A stretch of DNA of 64,000 nucleotides from Variovorax sp. Sphag1AA (GTDB lineage: Bacteria; Pseudomonadota; Gammaproteobacteria; Burkholderiales; Burkholderiaceae_C): the NCBI RefSeq assembly GCF_014192575.1, contig NZ_JACHYC010000002.1, positions 248,001 to 312,000 on the forward strand. The letters are read 5' to 3'. Positions within the stretch are counted from its first letter, which is position 1; each line of letters begins with the position of its first letter. Of the stretch, positions 44,105-54,629 are shown one piece after another. The notes under the pieces were generated by a model that was not told where the DNA came from, searched no databases, and was given only the letters and a program-made list of their open reading frames with translations. A program made the translations under genes and the position numbers.

Positions 44105-45597
44105 TTGTCCCAGCACGACGAACCCCAATCGACAACAACGCCACTTCAGAAGATGGGCGTGCCTGGCCTCGACGATGTGCTGGCCGGCGGACTCACCCCC
44201 GAGCGCCTCTATCTGGTGGAAGGCGCGCCCGGCGCCGGGAAGACCACACTGGCCATCCAGTTCCTGCGTGAAGGCGCGAGCCAGGGCGAGCGTTCGCTCT
44301 ACATCACGCTGTCCGAGACGTCCGTCGAGCTCCTTGAAGTCGCGCGCTCGCACGGGTGGGACATGCGCGGCATCGACGTGCGCGAGATGCTGCCGACCGA
44401 GGAGGCGCTGGCACCGGATGACCAGTACACGATGTTCCATCCGTCCGAGGTCGAGCTCAGCGAAACCACGCTGCGCATCCTGGCCGAGGTCGACAAGATC
44501 AAGCCGAGCCGGGTGGTCTTCGATTCGCTGTCGGAACTGCGCTTGCTGGCCGGGGGGTCGCTGCGCTATCGGCGGCAGATCCTCGCGCTCAAGCACTTCT
44601 TCACCGGCCGGCAGTGCACCGTGCTGCTGCTCGACGATCTCACCGCCACCGAGCAGGACCTGCAGGTGCAGAGCATCGCGCACGCGGTGATCCGGCTGGA
44701 GCAGATCAGCCCCGACTATGGCTCCTCGCGGCGCAGGCTTCTGGTCAGCAAGTACCGCGGCAAGGACTTCCGCGCCGGCTATCACGACTACAAGATCGTG
44801 CGCGGCGGCCTGCAGGTCTACCCGCGGCTGATTGCGGCCGAACACACGCCTCCGTTGACGCAGACGAGGATCCCCAGTGGCCTGGCCCCGCTCGACGCAC
44901 TGCTGGGCGGTGGCATCGAGAAGGGCACCAGCACGCTCTTCGTCGGCTCCCCGGGCACCGGCAAATCGAGCATGGCAGTGCAGTTCGCGGTCGCGGCGGC
45001 GCGGCGCGGCGAGCACGCGGCGCTCTTCATCTTCGACGAAAGCGTCGGCACGCTGCGAACCCGCTGCGAGGGGCTCGGGATGGACCTCGGGCCCTTCATC
45101 GATTCGGGTTCCATCCGCGTCCGGCAGGTGGATCCGGCCGAGCTGTCGCCGGGCGAGTTCGTCCACGAGATACGAACCTCGGTGACCGACTTCCACGCCA
45201 CGGTGGTGGTGATCGACAGCCTGAATGGCTATCTCAACGCGATGCCGGACGAGCGCTTTCTCATCGTCCAGCTGCACGAGCTGTTGACCTTCCTTGGTCA
45301 GTCCGGCGTTGCCACCATGCTCGTCGGCGCACAACAGGGGCTGATCGGCGCACAGATGCAGGCACCGGTCGATGCGAGCTACCTCGCCGACTCGGTGGTG
45401 CTCCTGCGCTACTTCGAGGCGCATGGCGAAGTGCGCCAGGCGATATCGGTCGTCAAGAAGCGCGGCGGCGCGCACGAGCGGACGATTCGCAGCTTTGCAC
45501 TGGGCTCCGATGGCATCCGCATCGGCGAGCCGCTGCGGAACTTCCGCGGCATCCTCACCGGTGTCCCGGTCATGGTGGGCGGGGAGAGCGCTACATC

Positions 45598-45601
<4 letters not shown>
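44105..45601 (+). CDS. KaiC-like double RecA-domain ATPase
   Basis: The protein has 498 residues with two KaiC/RadA-type domains. Domain 1 has GAPGAGKTT at 40-48 and Walker B RVVFDSLSEL; domain 2 has GSPGTGKSS at 281-289 and VVVIDSLNGY. Both open with the PGLDDVLAGG/LAPLDALLGG pattern of KaiC. No kaiA or kaiB is nearby. The start is TTG at 44105, with GAGGAAAGG eight bases before it; no ATG fits the family N-terminus. The stop overlaps the next gene as GTGA, so it is coupled to a hybrid histidine kinase, a common arrangement implying KaiC-driven signalling. Confidence 0.9.
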
Positions 45602-47186
<1,585 letters not shown>

Positions 47187-47190
<4 letters not shown>

Positions 47191-47525
47191 AGAGAACGAT
47201 CATGACCGCGCTGGCCGCGACTGCGCTCGGTACGAGCGCCCTGGCCGAACCCATCAAGCTCCCGGTCGACAGCGACGACAAGGGCACTGTCTATGTCGCG
47301 CCGAATGTTCAGTCCACCGAGAAGTCGGCCGAGACGAAGGGCGCGTCCATCGGCGTCCAGAAGCCCGACGGCGCCGGCGCCCATGGCGGCGTCGACACCA
47401 GCGGCGAGCGTCCGACCTATTCGCTGGGTGCAAGCACCGGCGGCAAGACCTCGTTCTCGGCCGAAGCGACTTCCGACGGCAAGAACAACGCCGGCGTGAA
47501 GGCGGGGGTGACCATCAAGTACTAG
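47187..47525 (+). CDS. Small secreted hypothetical protein
   Basis: The 112-residue protein has a signal peptide ending TSALAEP. The mature part is Gly/Ser/Thr/Lys-rich (GKTSFSAEATSDGKNNAGVKAG), low in hydrophobics, and ends VTIKY like a beta-strand, suggesting a periplasmic or surface peptide. The ATG overlaps the kinase stop as ATGA, so it may be co-expressed with the kaiC-kinase pair. I recognise no family. Confidence 0.65.
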
Positions 47526-47565
47526 CCTTTGTTGCCCTGGAGGATTTGATGCGAGGATCGGGCCC

Positions 47566-49131
47566 ATGCGTCTGCGGCTCGCGTTCCTCGTCGTCTTCGT
47601 CTGTCTGCTCGCCACCGGCTGTGCATCGCTGCCGCCGGCCAGGGAGACGGCTCCTGTGCACGCGATCGAGGGCACGGCCGCCACGGCCCTCGGCCGTATC
47701 GCACGCGATTCACTGCCCTCGGGCGATCCGTCGTTGTCCGGCTTCCGCCTGCTGCCGGAGGCCGAGACCGCCTTCAACACGCGCATCGCGCTCGCGCGCC
47801 GTGCGCAGAAGTCGATCGATGCGCAGTACTACCTGATCGGCAACGACAACATCGGCCGCCAGTTCCTGCGCGAGCTGCGTGATGCCGCCGCGCGCGGCGT
47901 GCGGGTGCGGCTGATCGTGGACGATCTCTACACCGCGGGCGAGGATCCGCTGCTCACCGGCCTGGCCGCGTTCCCGAACGTGGAAGTGCGTTTGTTCAAC
48001 CCGCTGCCTTCGCGGTCGGACTGGTTCGCGGGCAGGGTGCTCGCGTCGCTCAACGACTTCGATCGCATCGACCACCGGATGCACAACAAGCTCTTCATCG
48101 CGGATGGCGCTTTCGCGGTCGCGGGCGGCCGCAACATGGCCGACGCCTATTTCATGCAGAGCACCGCGCTGAACTTCATCGACTTCGACGTGCTTGGCGC
48201 GGGGCCGATCGTGCACGAGATGTCGAAGGCCTTCGACCTCTACTGGAACAGCCCGCATGTGTGGCCGATCGATGTCGTGGCGGGCACCCGGCCCTCGGCC
48301 GAAGCGCGTGCGCGCTTCGACGCGCTGATCGCGCAGGCGGGCGAGCGCATCACGGAGCGGTCGCTCGATGTGCTCGGGCAGACGCCGGTGGGGGATCAGC
48401 TCGACGCCGGCCGTGTGGCGCTGGTGCCGGCGTCGGCGCAGCTCTTCGTCGACAGCCCCGACAAGGTGGATGCGAACGGCACCGCCGACAAGCAGACGGT
48501 CACGACACAGACACTGGGCGTGTTCGCGAAGGCGCGCGAGAGCGTGCGCATCGTCTCGCCGTACTTCATTCCCGGCGAGCGTGGCATGGCGATGATGGAA
48601 GCGGTGCATGTGCAGCCGGGCGAAGAAAGCCCGATCACGGTGATCACGAACTCGCTCGGCTCGACGGACGAACCGCTGGTCTATGCCGAATACGCGAAGT
48701 ACCGCATGCGCATGCTGAAGGCCGGCGTGCGGCTCTACGAGATCGGGCCGCAACTCGCGCCGCGCAGCGAACACCTCGGCAACTTCGGCCACTCGGAAGC
48801 TGGGCTGCACGCGAAGATGGCGACCATCGATGACCGCTGGGTCTTCATCGGCTCGATGAACCTCGACGGTCGCTCGGCGGTGAAGAATACCGAGCTGGGT
48901 CTGGTGATCGACAGCCCCGAGCTGGTGAAGCCGCTGCGCCGGCTGTTCCACGACGGCGTGGTCGGCGGTGCGTACCGCCTGCAGCTTTCGCCTGATGGCT
49001 CGCGCATCGAATGGCAGGAGCATCGAGCCGATGGCCGGGTCATCGTCCACACGCAGGAGCCGCACGACAGCGCCTGGCAGCGCATCAAGTTCTGGCTGAT
49101 GCTCCCGCTGGTCAACCAGAACGAGCTGTAG
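47566..49131 (+). CDS. Phospholipase D-family lipoprotein (cardiolipin synthase-like)
   Basis: The 521-residue protein has a lipobox ending LLATGC, so it is probably lipid-anchored in the envelope. It has two HKD motifs: HRMHNKLFIADGAFAVAGGRN and HAKMATIDDRWVFIGSMNLD, each with the full HxKxxxxD pattern. It resembles ClsC/YmdC-type phosphatidyl transferases that make cardiolipin, or a phospholipase D; the substrate is not decidable. It is separate from the kaiC unit by 40 bases and is followed 10 bases on by a transporter gene. Confidence 0.9.
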   Translation: MRLRLAFLVVFVCLLATGCASLPPARETAPVHAIEGTAATALGRIARDSLPSGDPSLSGFRLLPEAETAFNTRIALARRAQKSIDAQYYLIGNDNIGRQFLRELRDAAARGVRVRLIVDDLYTAGEDPLLTGLAAFPNVEVRLFNPLPSRSDWFAGRVLASLNDFDRIDHRMHNKLFIADGAFAVAGGRNMADAYFMQSTALNFIDFDVLGAGPIVHEMSKAFDLYWNSPHVWPIDVVAGTRPSAEARARFDALIAQAGERITERSLDVLGQTPVGDQLDAGRVALVPASAQLFVDSPDKVDANGTADKQTVTTQTLGVFAKARESVRIVSPYFIPGERGMAMMEAVHVQPGEESPITVITNSLGSTDEPLVYAEYAKYRMRMLKAGVRLYEIGPQLAPRSEHLGNFGHSEAGLHAKMATIDDRWVFIGSMNLDGRSAVKNTELGLVIDSPELVKPLRRLFHDGVVGGAYRLQLSPDGSRIEWQEHRADGRVIVHTQEPHDSAWQRIKFWLMLPLVNQNEL

Positions 49132-49141
49132 CCGGAAGCCG

Positions 49142-50113
49142 ATGAGGACGTTCAACCGCTTCCACCGCCGCCTCGGCACCGATACACCCGTGCCGGGGCA
49201 GGCGCGCGCGGCGGCGATCGCGCTCGGCACCGGTGCGCTGATGGCGATCGGCAAGACGGTGGCCGCCATGTACACCGGCTCGGCCTCGATGTCGGCGGAG
49301 GCGGTGCATTCGTGGGTCGCGACGGTCACCGAGATCTTCCTCATTGCCGCTTATCTCGCGGCGCGCCGTCCAGCCGACAGCGGGCATCCGCTGGGCTATG
49401 GCCGCGAATCGTATGTGTGGTCGCTCTTCGCCTCGATCGGCATGTTCGTGGTGGGTGCGCAGGTGGGCTTCTGGCGCGGCCTGCGGCAGCTCGATCTGCC
49501 GGATGCGACCACTGACTATCGCTTCGGCTACATCGTGATCGCGATCTCGTTCGGGCTGCAGTTCGTGTCGTTCATGCAGGCGATCCGCTTCGTGCGCGAA
49601 CGGGCGGCCGAGCGCGACCTCGGCGTGTTCAAGCATGTGTTCGACACCTCGGACTCGCAACTGCGCGCGGTGGTGACGGGCGACTTCATCGCGCTGGTCG
49701 GACTCGCCGTGGCCGGCATGGGCATGGCGCTGCACCAGATCACCGGGCAGGTCGCTTACGACGCGGCGGGCTCGATGCTGATCGGCCTGCTGATGGGCGT
49801 TGCGGGCCTGTTCCTCATCAACGTGAACCGGCACTACCTTGCGGGCATGCCGCTCTCGAAAGAGCGCAGTGCGGCCGCGGTGAAAGCGCTCGAGGCGGTG
49901 CCGCTGGTGGAGCGCGTGACCTTCTTCTTCGCGGAGTTCGTCGGGCCCGACCGGCTGATCGTGGTGGTGCGGGTGGTGATCGCGGGCGAGCACGACCAGG
50001 CGACGCTGTCGCGCATCCTTCATGGTCTGGAGACGCGGATCATGGAGCACAAGTCCGTGGCGCGCGCGATCGTGGCGCTGGCGACTCCGGAGGAAATGGA
50101 ACGCGTGCGCTGA
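49142..50113 (+). CDS. Cation diffusion facilitator family transporter with altered metal site
   Basis: The 323-residue protein has about six membrane segments and the ZnT9-like start SMSAEAVHSWVAT, then SGHPLGYGRESYVWSL. The TM2 metal motif, usually HSxxDxxNQ, reads HSWVATVTE: Asp is Ala60 and Asn/Gln are Thr63/Glu64. In TM5, VVTGDFIALVGL keeps the Asp but has Gly for the preceding Glu. The C-terminal cytoplasmic domain is present. It may not transport Zn in the classical way, or may carry another cation. Ten bases downstream of the PLD gene, so probably co-transcribed. Confidence 0.87.
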   Translation: MRTFNRFHRRLGTDTPVPGQARAAAIALGTGALMAIGKTVAAMYTGSASMSAEAVHSWVATVTEIFLIAAYLAARRPADSGHPLGYGRESYVWSLFASIGMFVVGAQVGFWRGLRQLDLPDATTDYRFGYIVIAISFGLQFVSFMQAIRFVRERAAERDLGVFKHVFDTSDSQLRAVVTGDFIALVGLAVAGMGMALHQITGQVAYDAAGSMLIGLLMGVAGLFLINVNRHYLAGMPLSKERSAAAVKALEAVPLVERVTFFFAEFVGPDRLIVVVRVVIAGEHDQATLSRILHGLETRIMEHKSVARAIVALATPEEMERVR

Positions 50114-50114
50114 G

Positions 50115-50135
50115 TGCGCTGTGCGCTGTGCGCTG
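50115..50135. repeat. Tandem TGCGCTG heptamer, three contiguous copies
   Basis: TGCGCTG is repeated at 50115, 50122 and 50129; a fourth copy at 50106-50112 spans the stop of the CDF gene. It lies between convergent genes. It looks like replication slippage and no function is evident. Confidence 0.6.
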
Positions 50136-50142
50136 GGCGGGG

Positions 50143-50847
50143 TCAGGACGTTCGCGCGGGCGGCTCGACCGAGGCGAGCTGTTGCTCCAGCCGCTGCCGG
50201 TCGGCCAGCAACCGGCCAGCCACCAGCTTCACCACCTCGAAGCCAAAGGCCGGGTTCTGGTAGTAGAGCTGGCGGAAGGTGTTCTCGTCGATCTGCAGCA
50301 CGGTGCAGGGCGTGACGCAACGTGCGGTGAGGCTGCGGCGCTTGTCGGGCGCGAAGAAGGCGATCTCGCCGAAGAGCCGCCCGGCGTCCATGATTTCGCC
50401 GATCTCCACGAACTCGATCTGCCCTTCCGCCAGGAAGTACAGGTGCGTGGCCTCGTCGCCCTTGTGGAAGAGCACGCTGTTCTTGCGCATGCGCTTCTTG
50501 CGCATGTAGGGCCGCAGCCAGACGCCGGAGAGATCGCTGGAGTCGGCGGACGCGCGCACCCGCCGCGTGAGGCGCACCATCTCGGCCGTGCGGTAGAGAT
50601 TGATCGGCAGCATCGTGCCGTGCAGCAGCACCATGATGAACGAGGGATGGAGCGCGCCGTAGATCAGGAAGCCCAGGTTGCCGCCCACCGCCAGGCAGCG
50701 CAGCGGGATCATGGTCTTGACGAAGGCGCTCACGATGACGAGCGCCCCGGCAATGCCCGCCGAGCAGAGTGCGACGATGCCGACGGGCGTCTCCAGCGCC
50801 TTGTAGAGCGAGGTGATCGCGGTGTCGAGCAGTGCAATGGCGGACAT
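50143..50847 (-). CDS. Membrane protein with cyclic-nucleotide-binding domain
   Basis: The 234-residue protein has an N-terminal region with about three membrane helices (GIVALCSAGIAGALVIVSAFV, LGFLIYGALHPSFIMVLLHG), then a basic linker and a cNMP-binding beta-roll: FHKGDEATHLYFLAEGQIEF, DAGRLFGEIAFFAPDKRRSLTA, ending with the C-helix VKLVAGRLLADRQRLEQQL. In the phosphate-binding cassette FGEIAFF keeps Gly-Glu, but the usual Arg is displaced. The topology resembles Popeye-domain proteins. There is no DNA-binding or catalytic domain. Role unknown; possibly a cAMP or c-di-GMP-sensitive membrane sensor. Confidence 0.82.
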   Translation of the reverse strand: MSAIALLDTAITSLYKALETPVGIVALCSAGIAGALVIVSAFVKTMIPLRCLAVGGNLGFLIYGALHPSFIMVLLHGTMLPINLYRTAEMVRLTRRVRASADSSDLSGVWLRPYMRKKRMRKNSVLFHKGDEATHLYFLAEGQIEFVEIGEIMDAGRLFGEIAFFAPDKRRSLTARCVTPCTVLQIDENTFRQLYYQNPAFGFEVVKLVAGRLLADRQRLEQQLASVEPPARTS

Positions 50848-50990
50848 GGGGCTCCTAGTTCAGCCGGGCGAGAGCGTAGCGTATCGAGGGCGCGCCGTGA
50901 GGGTAAATCAGGGACATCCCACGCCATGCCGGGAGCAAACTCCGTTCCGGGTCCGGCCCGGGACCCCCGGTACGACAAAGGACAGGCACG

Positions 50991-52292
50991 ATGAAGAACT
51001 TCGATCTGGGCGCGCTGGTCGAGCCAGACCGCGTCCACAAGACCGTCTACACCGACCCGGCGATCTTCGATGCCGAGATGGAGAAGATCTGGGAGCGCAC
51101 CTGGGTCTACTGCGGCCACGTCTCGCAGGTGCCCAATCCCGGCGACTACTACGCAGTGACCATCGGCAGGCAGCCGATGTTCATGGTGCGGCAGCCGGAC
51201 GGTTCGGTGCGGGTGCTGCACAACCGCTGCCCGCATCGCGGGGTGCAGCTCGTGGGCAACCTCAAGGGCAACACCGGCAGCAGCATCGTGTGCTCCTACC
51301 ACGCGTGGAGCTTCCATCTCGACGGCAGCGTGCGGGCGATCCCGCTTGCGCAGGGCTACGAAGGCACTCGCATGACGCGCGACAACCCGGACTGCGGCGT
51401 GAAGCACGCTGCGCGGGTGGACAGCTACCGGGGCTTCGTCTTCGCGAGCCTCGCGAAGGAGGGGCCGACGCTGCTGGAGTTCCTCGGCGAGGCGAAGGTC
51501 GCGTTCGACGACATGTGCGACCGCTCGCCGGTCGGCGAAGTGGAGGTGGTGCCGATCTGCCATCGCGTCATCCAGCATTCGAACTGGAAGTTCTTCATGG
51601 AGAACCAGCTCGACGCGCTGCATCCCTCGGTCACGCACCAGTCGACCGGCATTGCGGCGGGGCGCGTGGAGAAGCGCCTGAAAGCGCAGCAGGAGAAGGT
51701 GCCGCTCTACTACCACTACCTCTCGGCCTTCGCGTCGAGCTTCGAGCAGTGGGATTCGGTGCAGACCATCAACTTCCCGCACGGCCACGGCATCCTCAAG
51801 GCCTACATGGGGCTGCGTCCGCAGGACCCGGACACCCTTGCGCACGAGGCGCTGCTCAAGCAGGCCTATGGCGAAGAGCGCACGGAGGAATACCTGTCGC
51901 GCAGCATTCACCACGTTCTGGTCTATCCGTATCTCTCCGTGCAGTCGCCGCTGCAGCAGTTGCGGTGCCTGCGGCCGATCTCGCCGGACAAGACGCTCTC
52001 GGAGATCTGGCACTTCCGCCTGAAGGGTGCGCCCGAGGCGATCTACCGCCGCAGCCTCTGGTACTACAACCTCGTGAATTCGCCGGCCACGATGATCAAT
52101 GCCGACGACCTCGAGAACTGGACCAAGGGCCAATGGGGACTGACGTCGAACGGCGGCGACTGGGTCAGCTTCCACCGCTACTTCGGCGACGACCGGGAGG
52201 AGGGCGGCGTGACCTACTCGAACCACGGCACCTCCGAAGCGGTGATGCGAAGCCAGTTCCGCGCATGGTCGACCTACATGTCGGCCGAGTGA
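50991..52292 (+). CDS. Rieske aromatic-ring-hydroxylating dioxygenase, alpha subunit
   Basis: The 433-residue protein binds the Rieske [2Fe-2S] cluster through C80/H82 (RCPHRG) and C101/H104 (CSYHAW). The mononuclear iron site is in MENQLDALHPSVTH, with the bridging Asp and two His. It inserts O2 into an aromatic ring with electrons from a reductase that is not in the window. The sequence lacks a distinct substrate signature, so benzoate, anthranilate or a related acid cannot be chosen. The beta subunit is encoded 10 bases downstream. Confidence 0.94.
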   Translation: MKNFDLGALVEPDRVHKTVYTDPAIFDAEMEKIWERTWVYCGHVSQVPNPGDYYAVTIGRQPMFMVRQPDGSVRVLHNRCPHRGVQLVGNLKGNTGSSIVCSYHAWSFHLDGSVRAIPLAQGYEGTRMTRDNPDCGVKHAARVDSYRGFVFASLAKEGPTLLEFLGEAKVAFDDMCDRSPVGEVEVVPICHRVIQHSNWKFFMENQLDALHPSVTHQSTGIAAGRVEKRLKAQQEKVPLYYHYLSAFASSFEQWDSVQTINFPHGHGILKAYMGLRPQDPDTLAHEALLKQAYGEERTEEYLSRSIHHVLVYPYLSVQSPLQQLRCLRPISPDKTLSEIWHFRLKGAPEAIYRRSLWYYNLVNSPATMINADDLENWTKGQWGLTSNGGDWVSFHRYFGDDREEGGVTYSNHGTSEAVMRSQFRAWSTYMSAE

Positions 52293-52302
52293 GGGGAAGG
52301 TC

Positions 52303-52974
52303 ATGACCGCAAGCAAGACGCCCTCCGCGATCCCCGACGCCGGCCCGGACTTCGAACACCTGCTTGCGCAGGACGTAGTGATCGAAGGCGGCCGCAGCGA
52401 TGCGCCGACGGGCGCGCAGGCGCTGGCGCCCGACCACTCGCCGCGCGCACCCGTGCCCTTGGCCACCGATGTGCCGCGCGCCGGCCTCGTCGCCGGCAAC
52501 GACCTGCAACGCGAGGTCGAGCAGTTGCTCTACCTGCAGGCCGAACTGCTCGACCGCAAGCTCTGGCAGGCGTGGATGGACCTGTTCGACGAACGCGGCA
52601 TCTACTGGATGCCGGTCACGCCGGAGCAGACCGAGTGGGAAGGCTCGCCATCCATCTTTGCCGAGGACAAGCTGATGATGGAGATCCGCAAGGGCCGCGT
52701 CTCGCATCCCAATGCGTGGTCGCAGGCGCCGATGTGGGAGACGAATCACATCGTCGGCAATGTCGCGATCGAATCGGCGAACGGCGGGACCATCCAGGTT
52801 CGTTCGCGCTTCCAGATGATGGAGCTGCGCCGCGATGACGTGCGACACTTCGGCGGCACCTACCGGCACACGCTGGTGCGCGATGCCGGCGGCGCACTGC
52901 GCATCTCGCTGCAGCGGGTCGATCTCTTCAACGGGCAGGCGCCGTTCGACTACGTGTTGCAGATCTGGGTGTAG
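52303..52974 (+). CDS. Aromatic-ring-hydroxylating dioxygenase, beta subunit
   Basis: The 223-residue protein has an NTF2-like fold. After an unusual N-terminal extension of about 60 residues rich in Ala, Pro and Asp, the family core begins LQREVEQLLYLQAELLDRKLWQAWMDLF and continues with IYWMPVTPEQTEW, MWETNHIVGNV, RSRFQMMELRRDD and a closing FDYVLQIWV. It is structural in the alpha-3-beta-3 hexamer. GGGGAAGG precedes the ATG. The extension is not seen in most beta subunits and may be flexible. Confidence 0.9.
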   Translation: MTASKTPSAIPDAGPDFEHLLAQDVVIEGGRSDAPTGAQALAPDHSPRAPVPLATDVPRAGLVAGNDLQREVEQLLYLQAELLDRKLWQAWMDLFDERGIYWMPVTPEQTEWEGSPSIFAEDKLMMEIRKGRVSHPNAWSQAPMWETNHIVGNVAIESANGGTIQVRSRFQMMELRRDDVRHFGGTYRHTLVRDAGGALRISLQRVDLFNGQAPFDYVLQIWV

Positions 52975-52998
52975 CGCGCTGAAACCCTGAAAGCCTTC

Positions 52999-53604
52999 AT
53001 GCAGATCTACTTTTCTCAGTTCTCCCCGTACGTGCGCAAGTGCCTCGTCACCGCGCATGAACTCGGCCTCAACGATCGCGTGCGGCTGTTGCCGTCGAAC
53101 GCCAACCCGGTCACGCGCGATCGCGAGATCATCGCGAAGAACCCGCTGGGCAAGGTGCCGACCTTCATCACCGACGATGGGTTGGTGCTCTATGACAGCC
53201 GGGTGATCTGCGAATACCTCAACGATCTTGCGAAGGGGAGCCTGTTCCCCGCGAGCGGCAACGACCGCTGGCGCACCCTGACGCTGCAGTCGCTCGGCGA
53301 CGGCATCCTCGACGCTGCGCTGCTGGCCCGCTACGAGGACGTCGCGCGCCCCGAGAACCTGCGCTGGGCGGACTGGCGCGCGGGACAACTCGACAAGGCA
53401 ACCACGTCGCTCGACCATCTCGAAGCCGAACCGGCGCTGCTCGGCGGCCCGCTCGACATCGGCATCATCGCGGTCGCCTGTGCGCTCTGGTATCTGGACG
53501 TGCGTTTCCCCGACTTCAACTGGCGCGCGGGTCGGCCGAAGGTCGCTGCCTGGTACGAGGAAGCGCGCAAGCGTCCTTCGCTGAGCGCGACCTGGGCGCT
53601 CTGA
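52999..53604 (+). CDS. Glutathione S-transferase family protein
   Basis: The 201-residue protein has a thioredoxin-like N-terminus (IYFSQFSPYVRKCLVTAHELGL; the SPYVRK motif carries the catalytic Ser), GKVPTFITDDGLVLYDSRVICEYL and a helical C-domain. Linked to dioxygenase genes in other bacteria, GSTs can open epoxides or remove halides; it follows the beta subunit by 24 bases and is probably in the same transcript. The ribosome site is weak. Confidence 0.88.
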   Translation: MQIYFSQFSPYVRKCLVTAHELGLNDRVRLLPSNANPVTRDREIIAKNPLGKVPTFITDDGLVLYDSRVICEYLNDLAKGSLFPASGNDRWRTLTLQSLGDGILDAALLARYEDVARPENLRWADWRAGQLDKATTSLDHLEAEPALLGGPLDIGIIAVACALWYLDVRFPDFNWRAGRPKVAAWYEEARKRPSLSATWAL

Positions 53605-53608
53605 TCGC

Positions 53609-54589
53609 TCAGTCCAGCGAGACGTTCGCCTTCTTCGCGAGTGCGGCGTAGCGCGCCGCCTCGCTGCGGAAGAACTTCGCGGCTTCTTCCGGCGAAGTGG
53701 GCTTGATCACATTGCCCTGCTTGTTCATCGCTTCGAGGACGTCGGGGCTCTCGAAGGCCTTCACGAAGGCATCGTGCACGCGCTTCGTGTCGGCGGGCGT
53801 CATCTTCGCGGGGCCGACGACGGCGAACCAGCCTTCGATGTCGTAGTCAGGCAGGCCCTGTTCCGCGATGGTCGGGATGTCCGGCGCGGCTGGTGAGCGC
53901 TTGGCGCCGCAGAGGCCGATCGCCTGCACTGCACCGCTCTTGAGGTGCTGCTGAATGGCCGGAAGCGCCACCACGCCGAACTGCACCTGGCCGCCGATCA
54001 GGTCCGTCACCATCGGGCCGGTCCCTTTGTACGGAATGTGGCGTGCCTTGACGTTTGCCTGATCGAGGAACAGCTCTGCAGCCAGATGGATCACCGTGCC
54101 GTTGCCTGACGAGGCGTAGTTGTATTCCTCGGGCTTCGCGCGCAGCAGTGCGATGAGCTCCTTGACGTTCTTCGCCGGCAGGCTCTTCGTCGCGACCAGC
54201 ACCAGCGGCGTTGCGCCGATCACGCTGATCGGCGTGAAGTCGTTGACCGCGTCGAAAGGCATCTTCTTGTAGACCGCCGGGTTGATGACGTGGTTGTTCG
54301 AGAACAGGCCGAGCGTCAGTCCATCGGGTGTGGCCTTGGCAACGGCTGCGGCGCCGGTGATGCCGCCTGCTCCGGGCAGGTTGTCGATGATCACCGGCTG
54401 GCCCAGGGTCTTCGTCAGCGCCGGGGACGCGGCGCGCGCAATCACATCGACGCCCGAGCCTGCGCTGATCGGCAGGATGATGCGCACCGGTTTCTCCGGC
54501 TGCGCGAAAGCGGGAAGGGCGGCGCCAGCCAGTGTCGATGCAGCGAGTCCCAGCAGCGAGCGGCGAGAGATCGAAATCGTGGGGGTCAT
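53609..54589 (-). CDS. Bug-family (TctC-like) periplasmic binding protein
   Basis: The 326-residue protein has a Tat-like start (ISRRSLLGLAAST) and cleavage near PAFAQ. The Bug motifs are EKPVRIILPISAGSGVDVIARA and VIIDNLPGAGGITGAAAVAKATPDG. It differs from the copy at 7587 enough to bind another ligand. It is the last of three minus-strand genes (lyase, CoA-transferase, binding protein). The ATG at 54589 sits at the start of the signal sequence. Confidence 0.93.
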   Translation of the reverse strand: MTPTISISRRSLLGLAASTLAGAALPAFAQPEKPVRIILPISAGSGVDVIARAASPALTKTLGQPVIIDNLPGAGGITGAAAVAKATPDGLTLGLFSNNHVINPAVYKKMPFDAVNDFTPISVIGATPLVLVATKSLPAKNVKELIALLRAKPEEYNYASSGNGTVIHLAAELFLDQANVKARHIPYKGTGPMVTDLIGGQVQFGVVALPAIQQHLKSGAVQAIGLCGAKRSPAAPDIPTIAEQGLPDYDIEGWFAVVGPAKMTPADTKRVHDAFVKAFESPDVLEAMNKQGNVIKPTSPEEAAKFFRSEAARYAALAKKANVSLD

Positions 54590-54629
54590 GTCTTGTCTCC
54601 GTGGTCTTGTGTTGTGTCTTCTGTCCGTG

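Noticed and set aside
50106..50135. TGCGCTG repeats as a regulatory array
   Set aside because: They lie over a stop codon between convergent genes and look like replication slippage.
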